The notes under the pieces were generated by a model. The model searched no databases and was not told the DNA's origin. It worked only from the letters and a program-made list of their open reading frames with translations. Position numbers and translations under genes: made by a program. A DNA stretch of 64,000 nucleotides from positions 434,001 through 498,000 of the forward strand of contig CAWELH010000002.1 of the NCBI GenBank assembly GCA_963809925.1, written 5' to 3'. Of this stretch, positions 9,198-19,800 are shown one piece after another. Source of the stretch: DASQZK01 sp963809925 (lineage in GTDB: Bacteria > Bacteroidota > Bacteroidia > Bacteroidales > GCA-2748055). Each line of letters begins with the position of its first letter. Position 1 is the first letter of the stretch.

Positions 9198-10160
9198 TTA
9201 TTCTATACCACGGGGTGCTTTCAGGAACATATTGCTTTTTAAACCTGCAGCTTTTTTATCAACAGCGGCTTTGTGCATCGTGTAAACGATTGGAAGACCA
9301 CCGAAACAACCTTCATCAACACAGAATCCGTTAATGTTAACGATAATTTGCTGGTCACAGGTTTTCAAATTACCTGAAATTTTCGACCATACCGGGTTAT
9401 GGTATGAAAATACTGCATCAGACATTTGCTGGTCCGGAGCGATAATGGAATAATCATACGTGTCGAGTTCAATACGCAATTGCCATGTTCCATCCCAGAT
9501 ACCGTTAATCAGAAGTCCGATTTTGTCACCGGTATAATCAGGATCTTCGATAACTTCCACCTGGTATTCATAAAGATCAGGTGCCCAGTATTCGGAGAGA
9601 TCCATAACGCCGAGGTAATCAGCAAGAACGAATTCACAGGGCACAGCAATATTGATACTTGATGAAGCGCCGTCTTTCAGAACGTCAATAACATTCTTAA
9701 CAGTAGGTGCAGCAGTTGAAGCACCAAAGGATGTGTAACCCGGCACAACAGATCCATTGGTAAGGGTAATGTTTGTAAACAAAACAAAATTGTCACCCTG
9801 TACGATATCATCCACACTGTTCAGAGCAGGAATGGCATCAACAATGTTCTGGCTTGTATAGGTTATAGTCTGAGGAACCGACGTAATGGAGCCCAGTTTA
9901 TACTGATTTTTGTAATCCCCATTCATCACGACCATAATATCAATCTGCTTAAATTTCCCAGCAAAGAGGAGATCAACGTTAACCGTAATGGAGTATCCAC
10001 CAGGATCGCTCACGTTAATAAATGGGTCCGATTCTGTGACATTGAGGATTCCAATATTAGAATCCTGAACATCAGGCATCCTGCCGTTATTATCTTCTTC
10101 ACAGCCAGTGAAAAACACGACTACGGCCAGAACCATTAAAAATCGAAAAATATATTTCAT
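9198..10160 (-). CDS. Lipoprotein of a SusCD operon, unknown family
   Basis: I do not recognise the family. The product is 320 residues with a lipoprotein signal ending FFTGC followed by EEDNN, an acidic stretch after the cysteine of the kind that directs Bacteroidota lipoproteins to the cell surface. The body is beta-rich with repeated segments. One is near residue 30 (IGILNVTESDPFINVSDPGG), and a C-terminal part has paired cysteines (TCDQQIIVNINGFCVDEGCF). The start is placed at the ATG of MKYIFRF rather than nine bases upstream, because the signal peptide begins there. It follows the SusD gene by 25 bases and is the last gene of the operon, where SusE/F-like surface binding proteins often sit. 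A ligand-binding role is inference. Confidence 0.7.
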   Translation of the reverse strand: MKYIFRFLMVLAVVVFFTGCEEDNNGRMPDVQDSNIGILNVTESDPFINVSDPGGYSITVNVDLLFAGKFKQIDIMVVMNGDYKNQYKLGSITSVPQTITYTSQNIVDAIPALNSVDDIVQGDNFVLFTNITLTNGSVVPGYTSFGASTAAPTVKNVIDVLKDGASSSINIAVPCEFVLADYLGVMDLSEYWAPDLYEYQVEVIEDPDYTGDKIGLLINGIWDGTWQLRIELDTYDYSIIAPDQQMSDAVFSYHNPVWSKISGNLKTCDQQIIVNINGFCVDEGCFGGLPIVYTMHKAAVDKKAAGLKSNMFLKAPRGIE

Positions 10161-10185
10161 AATTATCATTTTTAGGTTTTCAATA

Positions 10186-11877
10186 TTATTTATCCCAGAA
10201 TATCACGGAAGTAGTGATATCAGCTTTCTGTGTTGGAGCACTAGAATTAAGCACCAGCTCATCATTATTATAGGGCCATGAGACAGGATAATCCCGGGTT
10301 CTCTGAACCGGAACCACACCGTCTCCATCAGGGCCGCCGGTCATTGATTCTTTTACACCGGTATCAGTGGTGTTGGCATCCTCCGGATCAAACAACACAG
10401 GGTAACCCGTTCTTCTGTAGTCGGTATACTGATCATGTGAAGTACCAAAACTGGAGATCCACTTTTCTGTCATAATAAGTTCCAGTTTTCCTTCATTATC
10501 TGCGGCATCATAAAGAGCCAGAACCTCATCGACATATGGTGTCTGGACAGTGTCCACGTCAATTTCAGGAACTTTCTGATCTGCATTAACGGCATCTGAT
10601 GCAACTTTATTAACCATGTTAAAAGAGGCATACATGGCAGTTTCAAACGCATCCCTGGCATTAGCCGATGGAGCTTTTCCTGAAACGGCAAGTTCTGCTT
10701 CAAGATAATACCTGTCGGCAACGGTGATCAGGCGGCAAGGTGCAGCTCCGGTAGCATCTGACGTGGAAAATCCGTTTCCGGTAGATCCTTCGCCATCATC
10801 GTAGCGTCCGCCACAAGGATAGATCCCCATCATCGTGAAGGTAGCACGACCGGCATGGTCACGGTTTACACCGGTTGAACCGAAGTAGATCGAAATAAAG
10901 TAACCATCTCTGAATTCTGAGGGATTCTCGGCTTCTTTTCCCGGTGCAACCTGGTTAACCCAGTAGTAAGGTATTCTCGGGTCGGTAATACCACTCAGGA
11001 TATTGGTGTTCTTACCACTCATAATGTCGAAGATCCAGGGGCTGATGTAGTTACTGATCTGTCCTCCACCATATTCCGTAACAAATGCAGGGTTCCTGTC
11101 ATCAGGGGACTGCTGTTTTCCATAGGGAATGTTAAAACTTTCTGCCCAGCTGGAGATCAGATTATCACCATCACTTAACAGCGCGTCAACTTTAGTCTGG
11201 TCATACATGCCATCCACATCTTTAACCTGAGTGTAAAGTTTCAGTTTCAGCGTATTGGCCATTTTGATCCAAGAATCCATATCACCACTATAGATCAGAT
11301 CGTCACTTGCCGGAGACAGAGAGTTTAAATCTTCACCGTCATTCTGCATGTCAACGAGAGCCGAATCAATAAGAGTAAAGAGACTTGTGTAGATATCCTG
11401 GTCCTTATCAAATTTCGGATTCAGGTTACCTGTAACATTTGCTTCAGAATAAGGGACATCTCCCCATAGGTCAACAATGGTACTAAAGGTATACGCCTTC
11501 AACACTTTGGCTACGCCGGCGTAGTGCGGATTCTTGCTATCCTTTGCGAGGTTGATCAGCAGATCGATATCCTGCAGAACACCTGTATAATATGTATCCC
11601 AGTAATTGGTAATAGCATATGAGGAGCCTGTAATCCCGTAGTTATCATATTCAGGTTGGCGTGTGCTCAGCTGGTCAGTGAATACCGCGGTTGCGTAACC
11701 GACAGAGCCGAAATCCCAGGTGAAAATATCACCAAGTGAAGATTCAATCCCGGGAAGCATATATCTGATATTGGGCTCCGAAGGATTGTTCGGGTCCCGG
11801 TTTATATCCAGAAAATCCTTACAGCCAGCGCCACCAACGAGCATTGCGGCAAGCAAAAAGATTTTAAATTTCTTCAT
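10186..11877 (-). CDS. SusD/RagB-family outer-membrane lipoprotein (SusD-like_2 type)
   Basis: SusD proteins form the lid on a SusC barrel and capture the nutrient. This 563-residue protein has a lipobox at VGGAGC (Cys19), then the subfamily start DFLDINRDPNNP. A helical TPR-like core follows with YTFSTIVDLWGDVPYSEA near residue 133, and the typical late motif DQYTDYRRTGYPVLF. That pattern fits the SusD-like_2 group rather than classical starch SusD. It is 22 bases downstream of its SusC partner. No glycoside hydrolase accompanies the pair, so the substrate (peptide, oligosaccharide or other) cannot be read from context. Confidence 0.93.
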   Translation of the reverse strand: MKKFKIFLLAAMLVGGAGCKDFLDINRDPNNPSEPNIRYMLPGIESSLGDIFTWDFGSVGYATAVFTDQLSTRQPEYDNYGITGSSYAITNYWDTYYTGVLQDIDLLINLAKDSKNPHYAGVAKVLKAYTFSTIVDLWGDVPYSEANVTGNLNPKFDKDQDIYTSLFTLIDSALVDMQNDGEDLNSLSPASDDLIYSGDMDSWIKMANTLKLKLYTQVKDVDGMYDQTKVDALLSDGDNLISSWAESFNIPYGKQQSPDDRNPAFVTEYGGGQISNYISPWIFDIMSGKNTNILSGITDPRIPYYWVNQVAPGKEAENPSEFRDGYFISIYFGSTGVNRDHAGRATFTMMGIYPCGGRYDDGEGSTGNGFSTSDATGAAPCRLITVADRYYLEAELAVSGKAPSANARDAFETAMYASFNMVNKVASDAVNADQKVPEIDVDTVQTPYVDEVLALYDAADNEGKLELIMTEKWISSFGTSHDQYTDYRRTGYPVLFDPEDANTTDTGVKESMTGGPDGDGVVPVQRTRDYPVSWPYNNDELVLNSSAPTQKADITTSVIFWDK

Positions 11878-11899
11878 AGTATTAATTTTTTTAAATTAC

Positions 11900-14800
11900 T
11901 TAAAATGTCAACTTCAGGTTGAAACCGATCCTCTTCACAGAAGGTGCAGTGGTATATTCCACACCCTGAACGTTCGAGTTTCCGTATCCGTTTACATCCG
12001 GATCGAAATGGGTGTACTTTGGAATATTCGGGCAGTAGAACCAAAGGTTTCTTCCTGTAATGCTAAAACTCACACCACCAAATGGAGTCTTCTGAATCCA
12101 TTTTTGTGGGAATTCGTATCCAAGAGCCACTTCCCTGAGGCGGATTGTCGTAGCATCGTAAACATTGTAGTATCCTGCTGCGTTGATAGCGAATGACTCA
12201 CCGAAATACAGGTCATTCACGGTAACCTGGGTCACGTTAGGAATCGTGTTTCCATTATCGTCCAGAATGGCAGTAGCCGTATTGGGATTACCGTAAACTC
12301 CGGGGATGATCACCGTTTTTTCCCTGTCTTCCGTGTCTTTTGTAACACCACGGCCTAACATGGAGGTAACCGAGTTGGTGTAAACATCTCCGCCTTTCCT
12401 GTACTCAATCATGGCGTTGAATGAGAAGCCTTTGAATGAGAAAGAGTTATTCAAACTGGAGATGAAATCAGGGTTGGGATCACCATAATATTTCTGATCT
12501 TTGGCGCGGATAAGAAGTCCGGTACCCTGATCGATCAGCAGATTACCCTGATCATCCGTGGCATCATATTCACCATAGAAAACACCGTAAGGCTGACCAA
12601 TTGCGATCATAATTGATGGATCCTGGAAGAGGTAACTAAGCGGGATCCGCTCAATATCCTCATAAATTTCCTTCACCTCACTCTTGTTATGTGTAAAGGC
12701 ACCGTACATGGTCCATTCGAAACCGCTGGTAGTGCGAACAGGAGTAATGTTAAGTCCTAATTCAATACCGGTGTTATTTAGTTTACCTACATTTAAATAC
12801 CGCTCATTGTAACCTGAAGTCGACGCAACCGCAATCGGAGTGATCAGGCTTGTTGAGTTATTATTATAATAAGTGAGGTCGATGCCAATCCTGTTATTCA
12901 GGAAGGCCAGGTTAGTACCCACTTCAAATTCGCCCTTGAATTCAGGAGCCAGACCTTCACTATAGAAGGTATTCGGAACATACATTGCGGGCTGACTAAG
13001 AATCGGGCTAGTATATACGTAGTAGGCCTCATAGATAGAATAAGCAGGAGCATCATTACCCACTTTACCCCATGCAACTCTGAATTTAGCGAAATTCAGA
13101 AAATCGCTTTTCAGACTCTCAACAGCTTCCGTGAGCAGGAAGGAAAGGGATGCCGAAGGATATACATAGGAGTTATTCCCGGGAGCCAGGGTTGATGACC
13201 AGTCGTTACGTACCGTTCCGTTCAGGAAAAGATAGTCATCATAACCCAGGGTTATATCACCAAATAGGCCGATCAGTCTTCTTTTTGTAATACCACCGCC
13301 ATTGGGAACAACAGCCAGTGTATTATTCAGGTCATAGATTCCGGGGGCAACAATCCCTTTCCCCTTGAAAGAGCTGCGTCCTGTACTCCGCTGGTTAACC
13401 TGCTGGCCAACAAATCCCGTGAAGGAAATTTTTTCACCAAAGTTATGGTTTACAGTTACCAGAAGGTCGGATTCAAGTTCATTATACTGGTAATCATCGA
13501 TAATAATACCGCCGACACCTTCATATCCTCTGGATCCGATGTCAACAACCTGCTTACTGCTCTGCATAAGGTTGTTTGCACCGATACGGTAGGATACGGA
13601 CAACCAGTTTGTCAGGTCGTAAGAAAGGTTCATGTTCGCCACAACACGGTCATAATCTGTTGTTACCTGATTGTGTTTCCATGACCACAGCGGGTTATCA
13701 AACTGTGCACCATTTGGCTGGAGCGGAGTGCCATCAGCATTCTGATAAGGTTCCATGATCCAGGTACGGCCGAGCCATAAAGCCCTTGCGAATGAAGAAG
13801 CAGCTTCTTCCGAGCTGGCCTGGTTGTTACCGAACAGGCCACCAGCTTGTTTACTTGATGTATAGGATACGTTTCCGTTGACTTTCAAACCATTGTTAAG
13901 CTGGCTTGATCCACCAACACTTGCTGAATACCGGTCAAATTTAGAGAAAGGGATATAACCGTCGTTATTCAGGGCAGAGGCGCTGAAGCTCAACGCTGAG
14001 CGTTCGTTACCTGCGGAAATGTTCACTGAATTGTCATACACAACGCCCACATCAAAAAGATCTTTTACGTTGTTGGGCTGCGCAACATAAGGTATTTTTG
14101 CGGGAAATCCGAGCGCTCGATACGCTGAGCTCCAAACCGGTATCGAATCGAGGGAATCAAATCTTGGTCCCCATGAACCGTTCGCATTTGAATATTCGAA
14201 GTTGGCGCCGTTACCGTATGTATTTTGGTATTCAGGAAGGCGAGCTATGGTTTCAAAGTTCACTGAGCTGTTCAGTGTTACTTCGAGTCCTTTCTTGGAT
14301 ACCTGCGGGTTACCTGTTTTTGTGGTGATCACAACAACACCGTTCATAGCCCTTGATCCATAAAGAGATGCAGCAGCAGCACCTTTAAGGATAGACATGG
14401 ATTCGATATTGTTCGGATCGAGTGTGGAAAGTCCACTACCGTAAGCACCACCACCTTCGCTCTGGTCCGTAGTAGCAACCATCACGTTACTGTAAGGAAT
14501 GCCGTCAACAACGAATAAAGGCTGGTTGTCGCCGGTAAAAGAAGAGTTACCACGAATCGTCATTCTGGTAGCTGTACCAGGGGAACCGCTCGAACTGCGG
14601 ATGTCAACACCAGGGATTTTTCCCTGCATTGCTTTCAGAAGATCGGGTTCCGATTTTCTGATGGTCTCATCGGCATTTACATCAACCACGGAGTAGCCAA
14701 GCGCTTTCTGTTGTCTTGAAATACCGATAGCGGTGACGACAACTTCATCAATATTGAGTGCATCTGTTTCTAGAGTCACGTCAATCATTGTTTTCCCACC

Positions 14801-15055
14801 GATCACAACTTCCTGTGTCCGCATACCTACGAAACTGAACACCAGCGTAGTTGCGCTTGAAGGCACAGATAAAGCATATTCACCATTAATATCAGTCACC
14901 GTACCAACTGTAGTACCTTTGACTACAACCGATACACCAGGCAATGGAGCCCCATCTTCAGAACTGCTCACATTACCAGTAATCTGTACCCCCTGTGCTT
15001 GTAAAGCCATGCCTACAAACACAAAAAGTGCCAGCAATACGGTAAATCTTTTCAT
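11900..15055 (-). CDS. SusC/RagA-family TonB-linked outer-membrane transporter
   Basis: The 1051-residue product imports the ligand captured by SusD, using TonB energy. It has a signal peptide (residues 1-20) and a carboxypeptidase-regulatory-like domain at about 23-90 (GVSVVVKGTTVGTVTDING). The plug domain at about 115-225 has MQGKIPGVDIRSSSGSPG, FVVDGIPYSN and SILKGAAAASLYGSRAMNG. A long barrel ends in aromatic Phe (GFNLKLTF), as outer-membrane barrels do. It is the first gene of a three-gene operon with SusD and a lipoprotein. A TAnnTTTG element lies 53 bases upstream. Confidence 0.95.
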   Translation of the reverse strand: MKRFTVLLALFVFVGMALQAQGVQITGNVSSSEDGAPLPGVSVVVKGTTVGTVTDINGEYALSVPSSATTLVFSFVGMRTQEVVIGGKTMIDVTLETDALNIDEVVVTAIGISRQQKALGYSVVDVNADETIRKSEPDLLKAMQGKIPGVDIRSSSGSPGTATRMTIRGNSSFTGDNQPLFVVDGIPYSNVMVATTDQSEGGGAYGSGLSTLDPNNIESMSILKGAAAASLYGSRAMNGVVVITTKTGNPQVSKKGLEVTLNSSVNFETIARLPEYQNTYGNGANFEYSNANGSWGPRFDSLDSIPVWSSAYRALGFPAKIPYVAQPNNVKDLFDVGVVYDNSVNISAGNERSALSFSASALNNDGYIPFSKFDRYSASVGGSSQLNNGLKVNGNVSYTSSKQAGGLFGNNQASSEEAASSFARALWLGRTWIMEPYQNADGTPLQPNGAQFDNPLWSWKHNQVTTDYDRVVANMNLSYDLTNWLSVSYRIGANNLMQSSKQVVDIGSRGYEGVGGIIIDDYQYNELESDLLVTVNHNFGEKISFTGFVGQQVNQRSTGRSSFKGKGIVAPGIYDLNNTLAVVPNGGGITKRRLIGLFGDITLGYDDYLFLNGTVRNDWSSTLAPGNNSYVYPSASLSFLLTEAVESLKSDFLNFAKFRVAWGKVGNDAPAYSIYEAYYVYTSPILSQPAMYVPNTFYSEGLAPEFKGEFEVGTNLAFLNNRIGIDLTYYNNNSTSLITPIAVASTSGYNERYLNVGKLNNTGIELGLNITPVRTTSGFEWTMYGAFTHNKSEVKEIYEDIERIPLSYLFQDPSIMIAIGQPYGVFYGEYDATDDQGNLLIDQGTGLLIRAKDQKYYGDPNPDFISSLNNSFSFKGFSFNAMIEYRKGGDVYTNSVTSMLGRGVTKDTEDREKTVIIPGVYGNPNTATAILDDNGNTIPNVTQVTVNDLYFGESFAINAAGYYNVYDATTIRLREVALGYEFPQKWIQKTPFGGVSFSITGRNLWFYCPNIPKYTHFDPDVNGYGNSNVQGVEYTTAPSVKRIGFNLKLTF

Positions 15056-15107
15056 AGATAGAAATTTTAGGTTTATAAATAGTTAACAAAGAATGATTCT
15101 AGGAGGC

Positions 15108-15115
15108 CAAATCTA
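15108..15115 (-). promoter_or_regulatory. Candidate -7 element for the first SusCD operon
   Basis: TAGATTTG on the minus strand fits TAnnTTTG and lies 53 bases before the susC start at 15055. No good -33 TTTG is seen at 19 bases, as is common for regulated Sus promoters. Confidence 0.35.
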
Positions 15116-15383
15116 TAAAAAATTTGGATTAAAAAAAATAATCGCCACAAAGATTTAATCACATACAAGTCCCGAAACCACTCATAATATGGACGGTTAC
15201 CTTTTAAAAATCCTTATAACTAACATTAAAACGACATTAAATTATTAATAACAAACACATAAATCATTTATTTACTGGACATTAATAGTCCGATAAACTC
15301 TCAGATAAAAACCCGAAAGGTCGGATTAGATCTGATAATTAGATTACAATATAGCAAGAATTTAATGTTTTACAATATCATAG

Positions 15384-15420
15384 TAAAAAAATGAGGGTAT
15401 CTGTTCAGACACCCTCATTT
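15384..15420 (-). terminator. Rho-independent terminator of the second SusCD operon
   Basis: AAATGAGGGT (15389-15398) pairs with ACCCTCATTT (15411-15420). On the minus strand the hairpin is followed by a run of T. It lies 25 bases past the susD stop. Confidence 0.8.
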
Positions 15421-15444
15421 AAGGCTGATTATATCAAACTGTAT

Positions 15445-16884
15445 TTATTTAACACCCTCAGATACAGGATCCCAGAAGATGTGAGTTGTAAGTTCATCAC
15501 CACCGATTTTATCTGAAGCAGCTTCATAATTCGTTTTATTCAGCGTCTGCTCATTGATAGGATACGTGAACCTCGTTGGGATTTCTTCCACAGCTGTAAT
15601 GGTTGGTGCAATGTTGAAAGCCGGTGAATCCAGCCTCCGCCACTGTGTGTAGCCCTCAAGACCACGAGTGTAGAATGCAATCCATGACTGAGTTCCGATC
15701 AGCTCCTTGTAGTTTGCAACATCGAATGCTACTTCCGGCTTGGCAAGGTAATCGGTTGCATCACCAGCATTCCAGAGGTCGAACGAGGCAGTAATGGCTT
15801 CAGCATAAAGTTCGTCAGCTGTACCACCTACACTCCAGCCGCGAGCAGCAGCTTCAGCAAGATAAAACAGAACCTGGTCATATGTCAGCATGTAACCCGG
15901 GAAAGTTGGATCCAGAACAGAAGCTGCAACATGCGAATACTGCGCGTACGGGCTGCTTTCGCCATATTCACCTCCGATATAGTTTCCGGAAATGGTCGTG
16001 AAATAACTTGGAAGTCTGGGGTCATCGAGAGCATTCATCGCATCAACAAGCGTATTGGCTCCTACGAAGTCTTTCCTCCCTGTAAGTACCAGTTCTGCAT
16101 ATATCTGGTTGGCATTCGGAGAAGAACCGAGATACGGGAACAGGGCATTTTCAGCACTGGAAGTGAAAGCGCCGGCATAGGCATCTTCAATTGTCTGCTT
16201 TGCCAGGGTTTCATTTACATCGGCGATCGTAATACCGAGTTTAACAAGCAGGGAGTAGCCGAATTTTTTCCAGGCATCTGCATCACCACCGTAAATGGGG
16301 TCGGCATCACCAAGATTCGTCATTCCCGAGAGACCGTTGATATCATTCTTCACGCGTGTGATAAGATCAGCGTAAATCCCGGCGGCGTCATCATATGCAG
16401 GAGAGATATTTTCAATATCTATGGCATTCGTATAAGGAACATCACCGAATATATCAACAAGTATCTGATAGGTATAAGCTTCCACGAGGTCGGCAATAAG
16501 AACTTTCTGATCGATATCCGATTGGGAATTAACGGTTGTAACTTCTTCCATCCCCATAAGCTCCTTACCTGCAGCGACATCCTTTAAAATATCGCGGTAA
16601 ATAACGCGGAATGTATTATCGGCGATCGTTCGGTTTACAATATCATAGTTTGCTTCATCCGTGTATGTGGTCTCAGTCCAGTACTGGGCCCAGAGGTTGA
16701 AAATATTCAGGTTCACATTGGGTGTGGTCAGCTGATCAGCCAGGTTCTTTACACCGTTGCTGAACAACATTTCACCGGTAACAACAGGCGGATTCTTATC
16801 GTCCGTGTTGAAATCTTCGAAGTTTTTAGTACACGACGCCAATAATGTTAACAGCATCAGTACGACAATATATTTGTTTTTCAT
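15445..16884 (-). CDS. SusD/RagB-family outer-membrane lipoprotein (SusD-like_2 type)
   Basis: The start is placed at the ATG of MKNKYIVVLMLLTLLASC, 75 bases inside the longest frame, because that gives a proper lipoprotein signal with Cys18 and follows the susC stop by 11 bases. The 479-residue product has the subfamily opening FEDFNTDDKNPP, the core AYTYQILVDIFGDVPYTNA near residue 125, and the late motif GLEGYTQWRRLDSPAFN. It is the substrate-binding lid of the SusC encoded just upstream. Substrate not evident. It is only a distant relative of the SusD at 10186-11877, so the two systems probably take different ligands. Confidence 0.93.
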   Translation of the reverse strand: MKNKYIVVLMLLTLLASCTKNFEDFNTDDKNPPVVTGEMLFSNGVKNLADQLTTPNVNLNIFNLWAQYWTETTYTDEANYDIVNRTIADNTFRVIYRDILKDVAAGKELMGMEEVTTVNSQSDIDQKVLIADLVEAYTYQILVDIFGDVPYTNAIDIENISPAYDDAAGIYADLITRVKNDINGLSGMTNLGDADPIYGGDADAWKKFGYSLLVKLGITIADVNETLAKQTIEDAYAGAFTSSAENALFPYLGSSPNANQIYAELVLTGRKDFVGANTLVDAMNALDDPRLPSYFTTISGNYIGGEYGESSPYAQYSHVAASVLDPTFPGYMLTYDQVLFYLAEAAARGWSVGGTADELYAEAITASFDLWNAGDATDYLAKPEVAFDVANYKELIGTQSWIAFYTRGLEGYTQWRRLDSPAFNIAPTITAVEEIPTRFTYPINEQTLNKTNYEAASDKIGGDELTTHIFWDPVSEGVK

Positions 16885-16895
16885 ATGGCTTAGGT

Positions 16896-19800
16896 TTAGA
16901 ATTGAACTTTCAGTGTGACACCAACACGACGAATGGCAGGCATAACACCGCTCTGCCAACCTTGTGTATTCCCTGAACTCTGTCCGACTTCAGGATCCGC
17001 ATACGGGAGGTTTTTATGAATGATCCACAGGTTTGAACCCACAAGGCTTAACGAAGCTCCATAGATGGGTGAATTGCTCAGCATTTTCCTTGGAAGGTCG
17101 TAGGTCAGAGAAACTTCCCTGAGCTTAACGTAACTGGCATCATAAATGAATGCTGAGTTCGGGTTCCTGGACCAACCGGCGTAGCGGTAATCATCACCGG
17201 CAATCCTTGTGGTATTGACGCTGCCGTCAGCCTTAACACCATCGAGGATCAAACCACCGCCATCATCCAAAGAATTTCTGACAGGGTTGCCCAGATCATT
17301 GGTGTAAACGGTTTCAGGATAAAGTCCTGTACCCTGGCCATACCACTGGTCGAGGGAGAAAATGTCACCGCCATGCTGGATGTCGATAAGCGCGCGTAGG
17401 GAAAACGATTTGTAATCGAAGGTGTTGAGAATGCCACCTGTCCAATCGGGCTGTACATTTCCAATAACGATATCGGAGGTGCCGGTAAGCTGATAGTAAC
17501 CGTCATCCTTTACAATCGGTTTTCCTGAAGCTTCGTCATATACGAAGTCGGAACCCTGAATGGCACCATATGGCTCGTCAACACGGGCATTGACCGAAAC
17601 ACCACCCTGCAGGGAAATGGGGTTGATGCGAAGGTTCTCAAGACCCAGTGCAAGAGATCTGACGGTGTTCAGGTTCTTCGCGAAGTTCACGGATATATCC
17701 CAATTAAAGGAGGAAGTCCGAACCGGTGTAACATTAATTGTAAGTTCAACACCCTGGTTTTCCATCTCACCCGCATTCAGGTATTTTGTAGAATAACCGG
17801 TAGCATATGAAACAGCCACAGGAGTAATCAGGTCAATGGTATTGGTCTGATACACGGCAAAGTCGAATCCAACCCTGTTCTTAACGAAGTTCATTGCTAA
17901 ACCTGCTTCATAACTGGTTGTCCTTTCCGGTTTCAGATTTCTGTTGTTCTTTGTATCATCAACAGAAGCCAAAACGGTTGAACCAAATGGTGCAATAGCT
18001 TTGTATGTATCAAATACACTGAGTGGAAGTGCACCTGAACCAACCTGTGCATAGCTCAGACGGAATTTACCGAAAGAAAGCCAGGATGCATCAATGAGAT
18101 CCGAAAACAGAAAACTTCCTGATACGGAGGGATAGTTATACCCCCATTGATCTTTGGGAAGTGTAGAAGAAATATCACGGCGGAATGTACCGTCAAGGAA
18201 TAACATACCCTTGTATGCAAGTGATGCACTTGCGAAATAACCGTTAACGCCAACTTCTTCATAGGTTTCTTCCGGTGGCAGCATCGGGCTAACGCTTACA
18301 CTCAGGGCGTATACATCAGGAACACTCAGCCCTCCGTTAGTAGACTGGAATACCTGATCGAGTAAAGAACGTCGGATGTTTGTACCCACAAAAGCTGTAA
18401 GTGAAAGATTGTCGCCGAACGATTTATTAATGTTGGCCATAACATCGAGGTTTGTCTCGGTAAAGTTTTTGGTAAACCGTGAATAACCGGATGTTACATC
18501 AGGTCGGTCAACCCCAAGTTCACCGGCAACAGAACCTATCGCTTTGCGTTCTTCCTGCAACCAGCTATAATTATCGATGGAGAAACGTCCCATGAAGCTT
18601 AACCAGGATGTTGCAGTCCAATCCATCTGTGTATAACCGATGAAGCGGTCCCTGTTATCCGATTCATAGTTTTCATATCGTACCCAGTAAGGGTTATCCC
18701 AGTAAATGGGTGTTCCGTCATCCCATGCTGTTCTGTTCCAAGAAATATTCTTACCGGTTTTGTCATACATATCCTTCTGCTCCTGGATATCAACGTTAAC
18801 CTGGTACCATTGACGGAAGGAGGACAAAACGTTGTCACTGTACCCCGTTTCGTTACGTCCTTTTGCATCTTCATTGATAAAGTTGGCTGATGCAGATACC
18901 TTAAGGTTTTTTAACAGGTCGTAGCTGCCATTCAATGTAACATTATTTCTGTTAAGTTCACTGTTTGGCATTACACCTGTAGAAGTCAGGTTCGTGTAAC
19001 CAAGTCTGAACGTTGACTTATCCGTACCACCGGTTACATCAACACTATTGGTGTAGGAAACTGCTGTTTCAAAAAAGGTAGTAGGATCGTTCTTACCGGC
19101 AACCCATGGACGGGTTTTACCATAATAAGGTGAATCAGGGTAGAATGCATCCCAATGGTATACCTGGAGATTCGGGTCAAAGGCCTGTCCGAAAGAGGCA
19201 TCTTCATACATCGGAACAACGAGTTCTGTAGTATCCGTATCACCATTTATATCAAAGACATCCAGTCCGGGATACTTATCAGAGAGGTAATACGGACCAT
19301 AACCGCCACCATAACTTTTCTGATAGGTCGGGAAGGTGCTTTTATCGATCATCCCTACCGTAACATTCGAACTGAGCGAGACGCCGATTGTTTTCCCCGG
19401 CGTGGCAGATCCTTTTTTGGTGGTGATCATGATAACCCCATTGGATGCTCTTTCACCATAAAGCGCAGTAGCTGCAGCACCTTTAAGGATACTAACCGAT
19501 TCTATGTCGTTTGCATTAAGGTCAGAGGCTGTATTACCAAAGTCGTAACCATGGCGCCCTGATATCTGCCCATCATTATTGGTATTTGAATTATTGATCG
19601 GAACACCATCCACAACAAATAGTGCCTGGTTTGATCCGAAAAGTGATCTTGAACCACGGATGGTAACATTAGTTGAACCACCCATGTTCCCCGTCGACCG
19701 GATATTAACACCAGCCGCTTTACCCGAAAGGGCGTTGATGAAGTTATCAGAAGAAACCATACTAAGTTCATCACCTTGTAACTCCTGTACCGAGTATCCG

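Larger units (their letters stand above)
15056..15444. other. Spacer between two SusCD operons
   Basis: This AT-rich stretch holds the leader and -7 candidate of the downstream operon (15108-15115) and the terminator of the upstream one (15384-15420). The rest shows no gene and no repeat. Confidence 0.6.

Noticed and set aside
15931..16587. 218-codon plus-strand frame inside the SusD gene
   Set aside because: Antisense shadow; composition unlike a real protein and no ribosome binding site.
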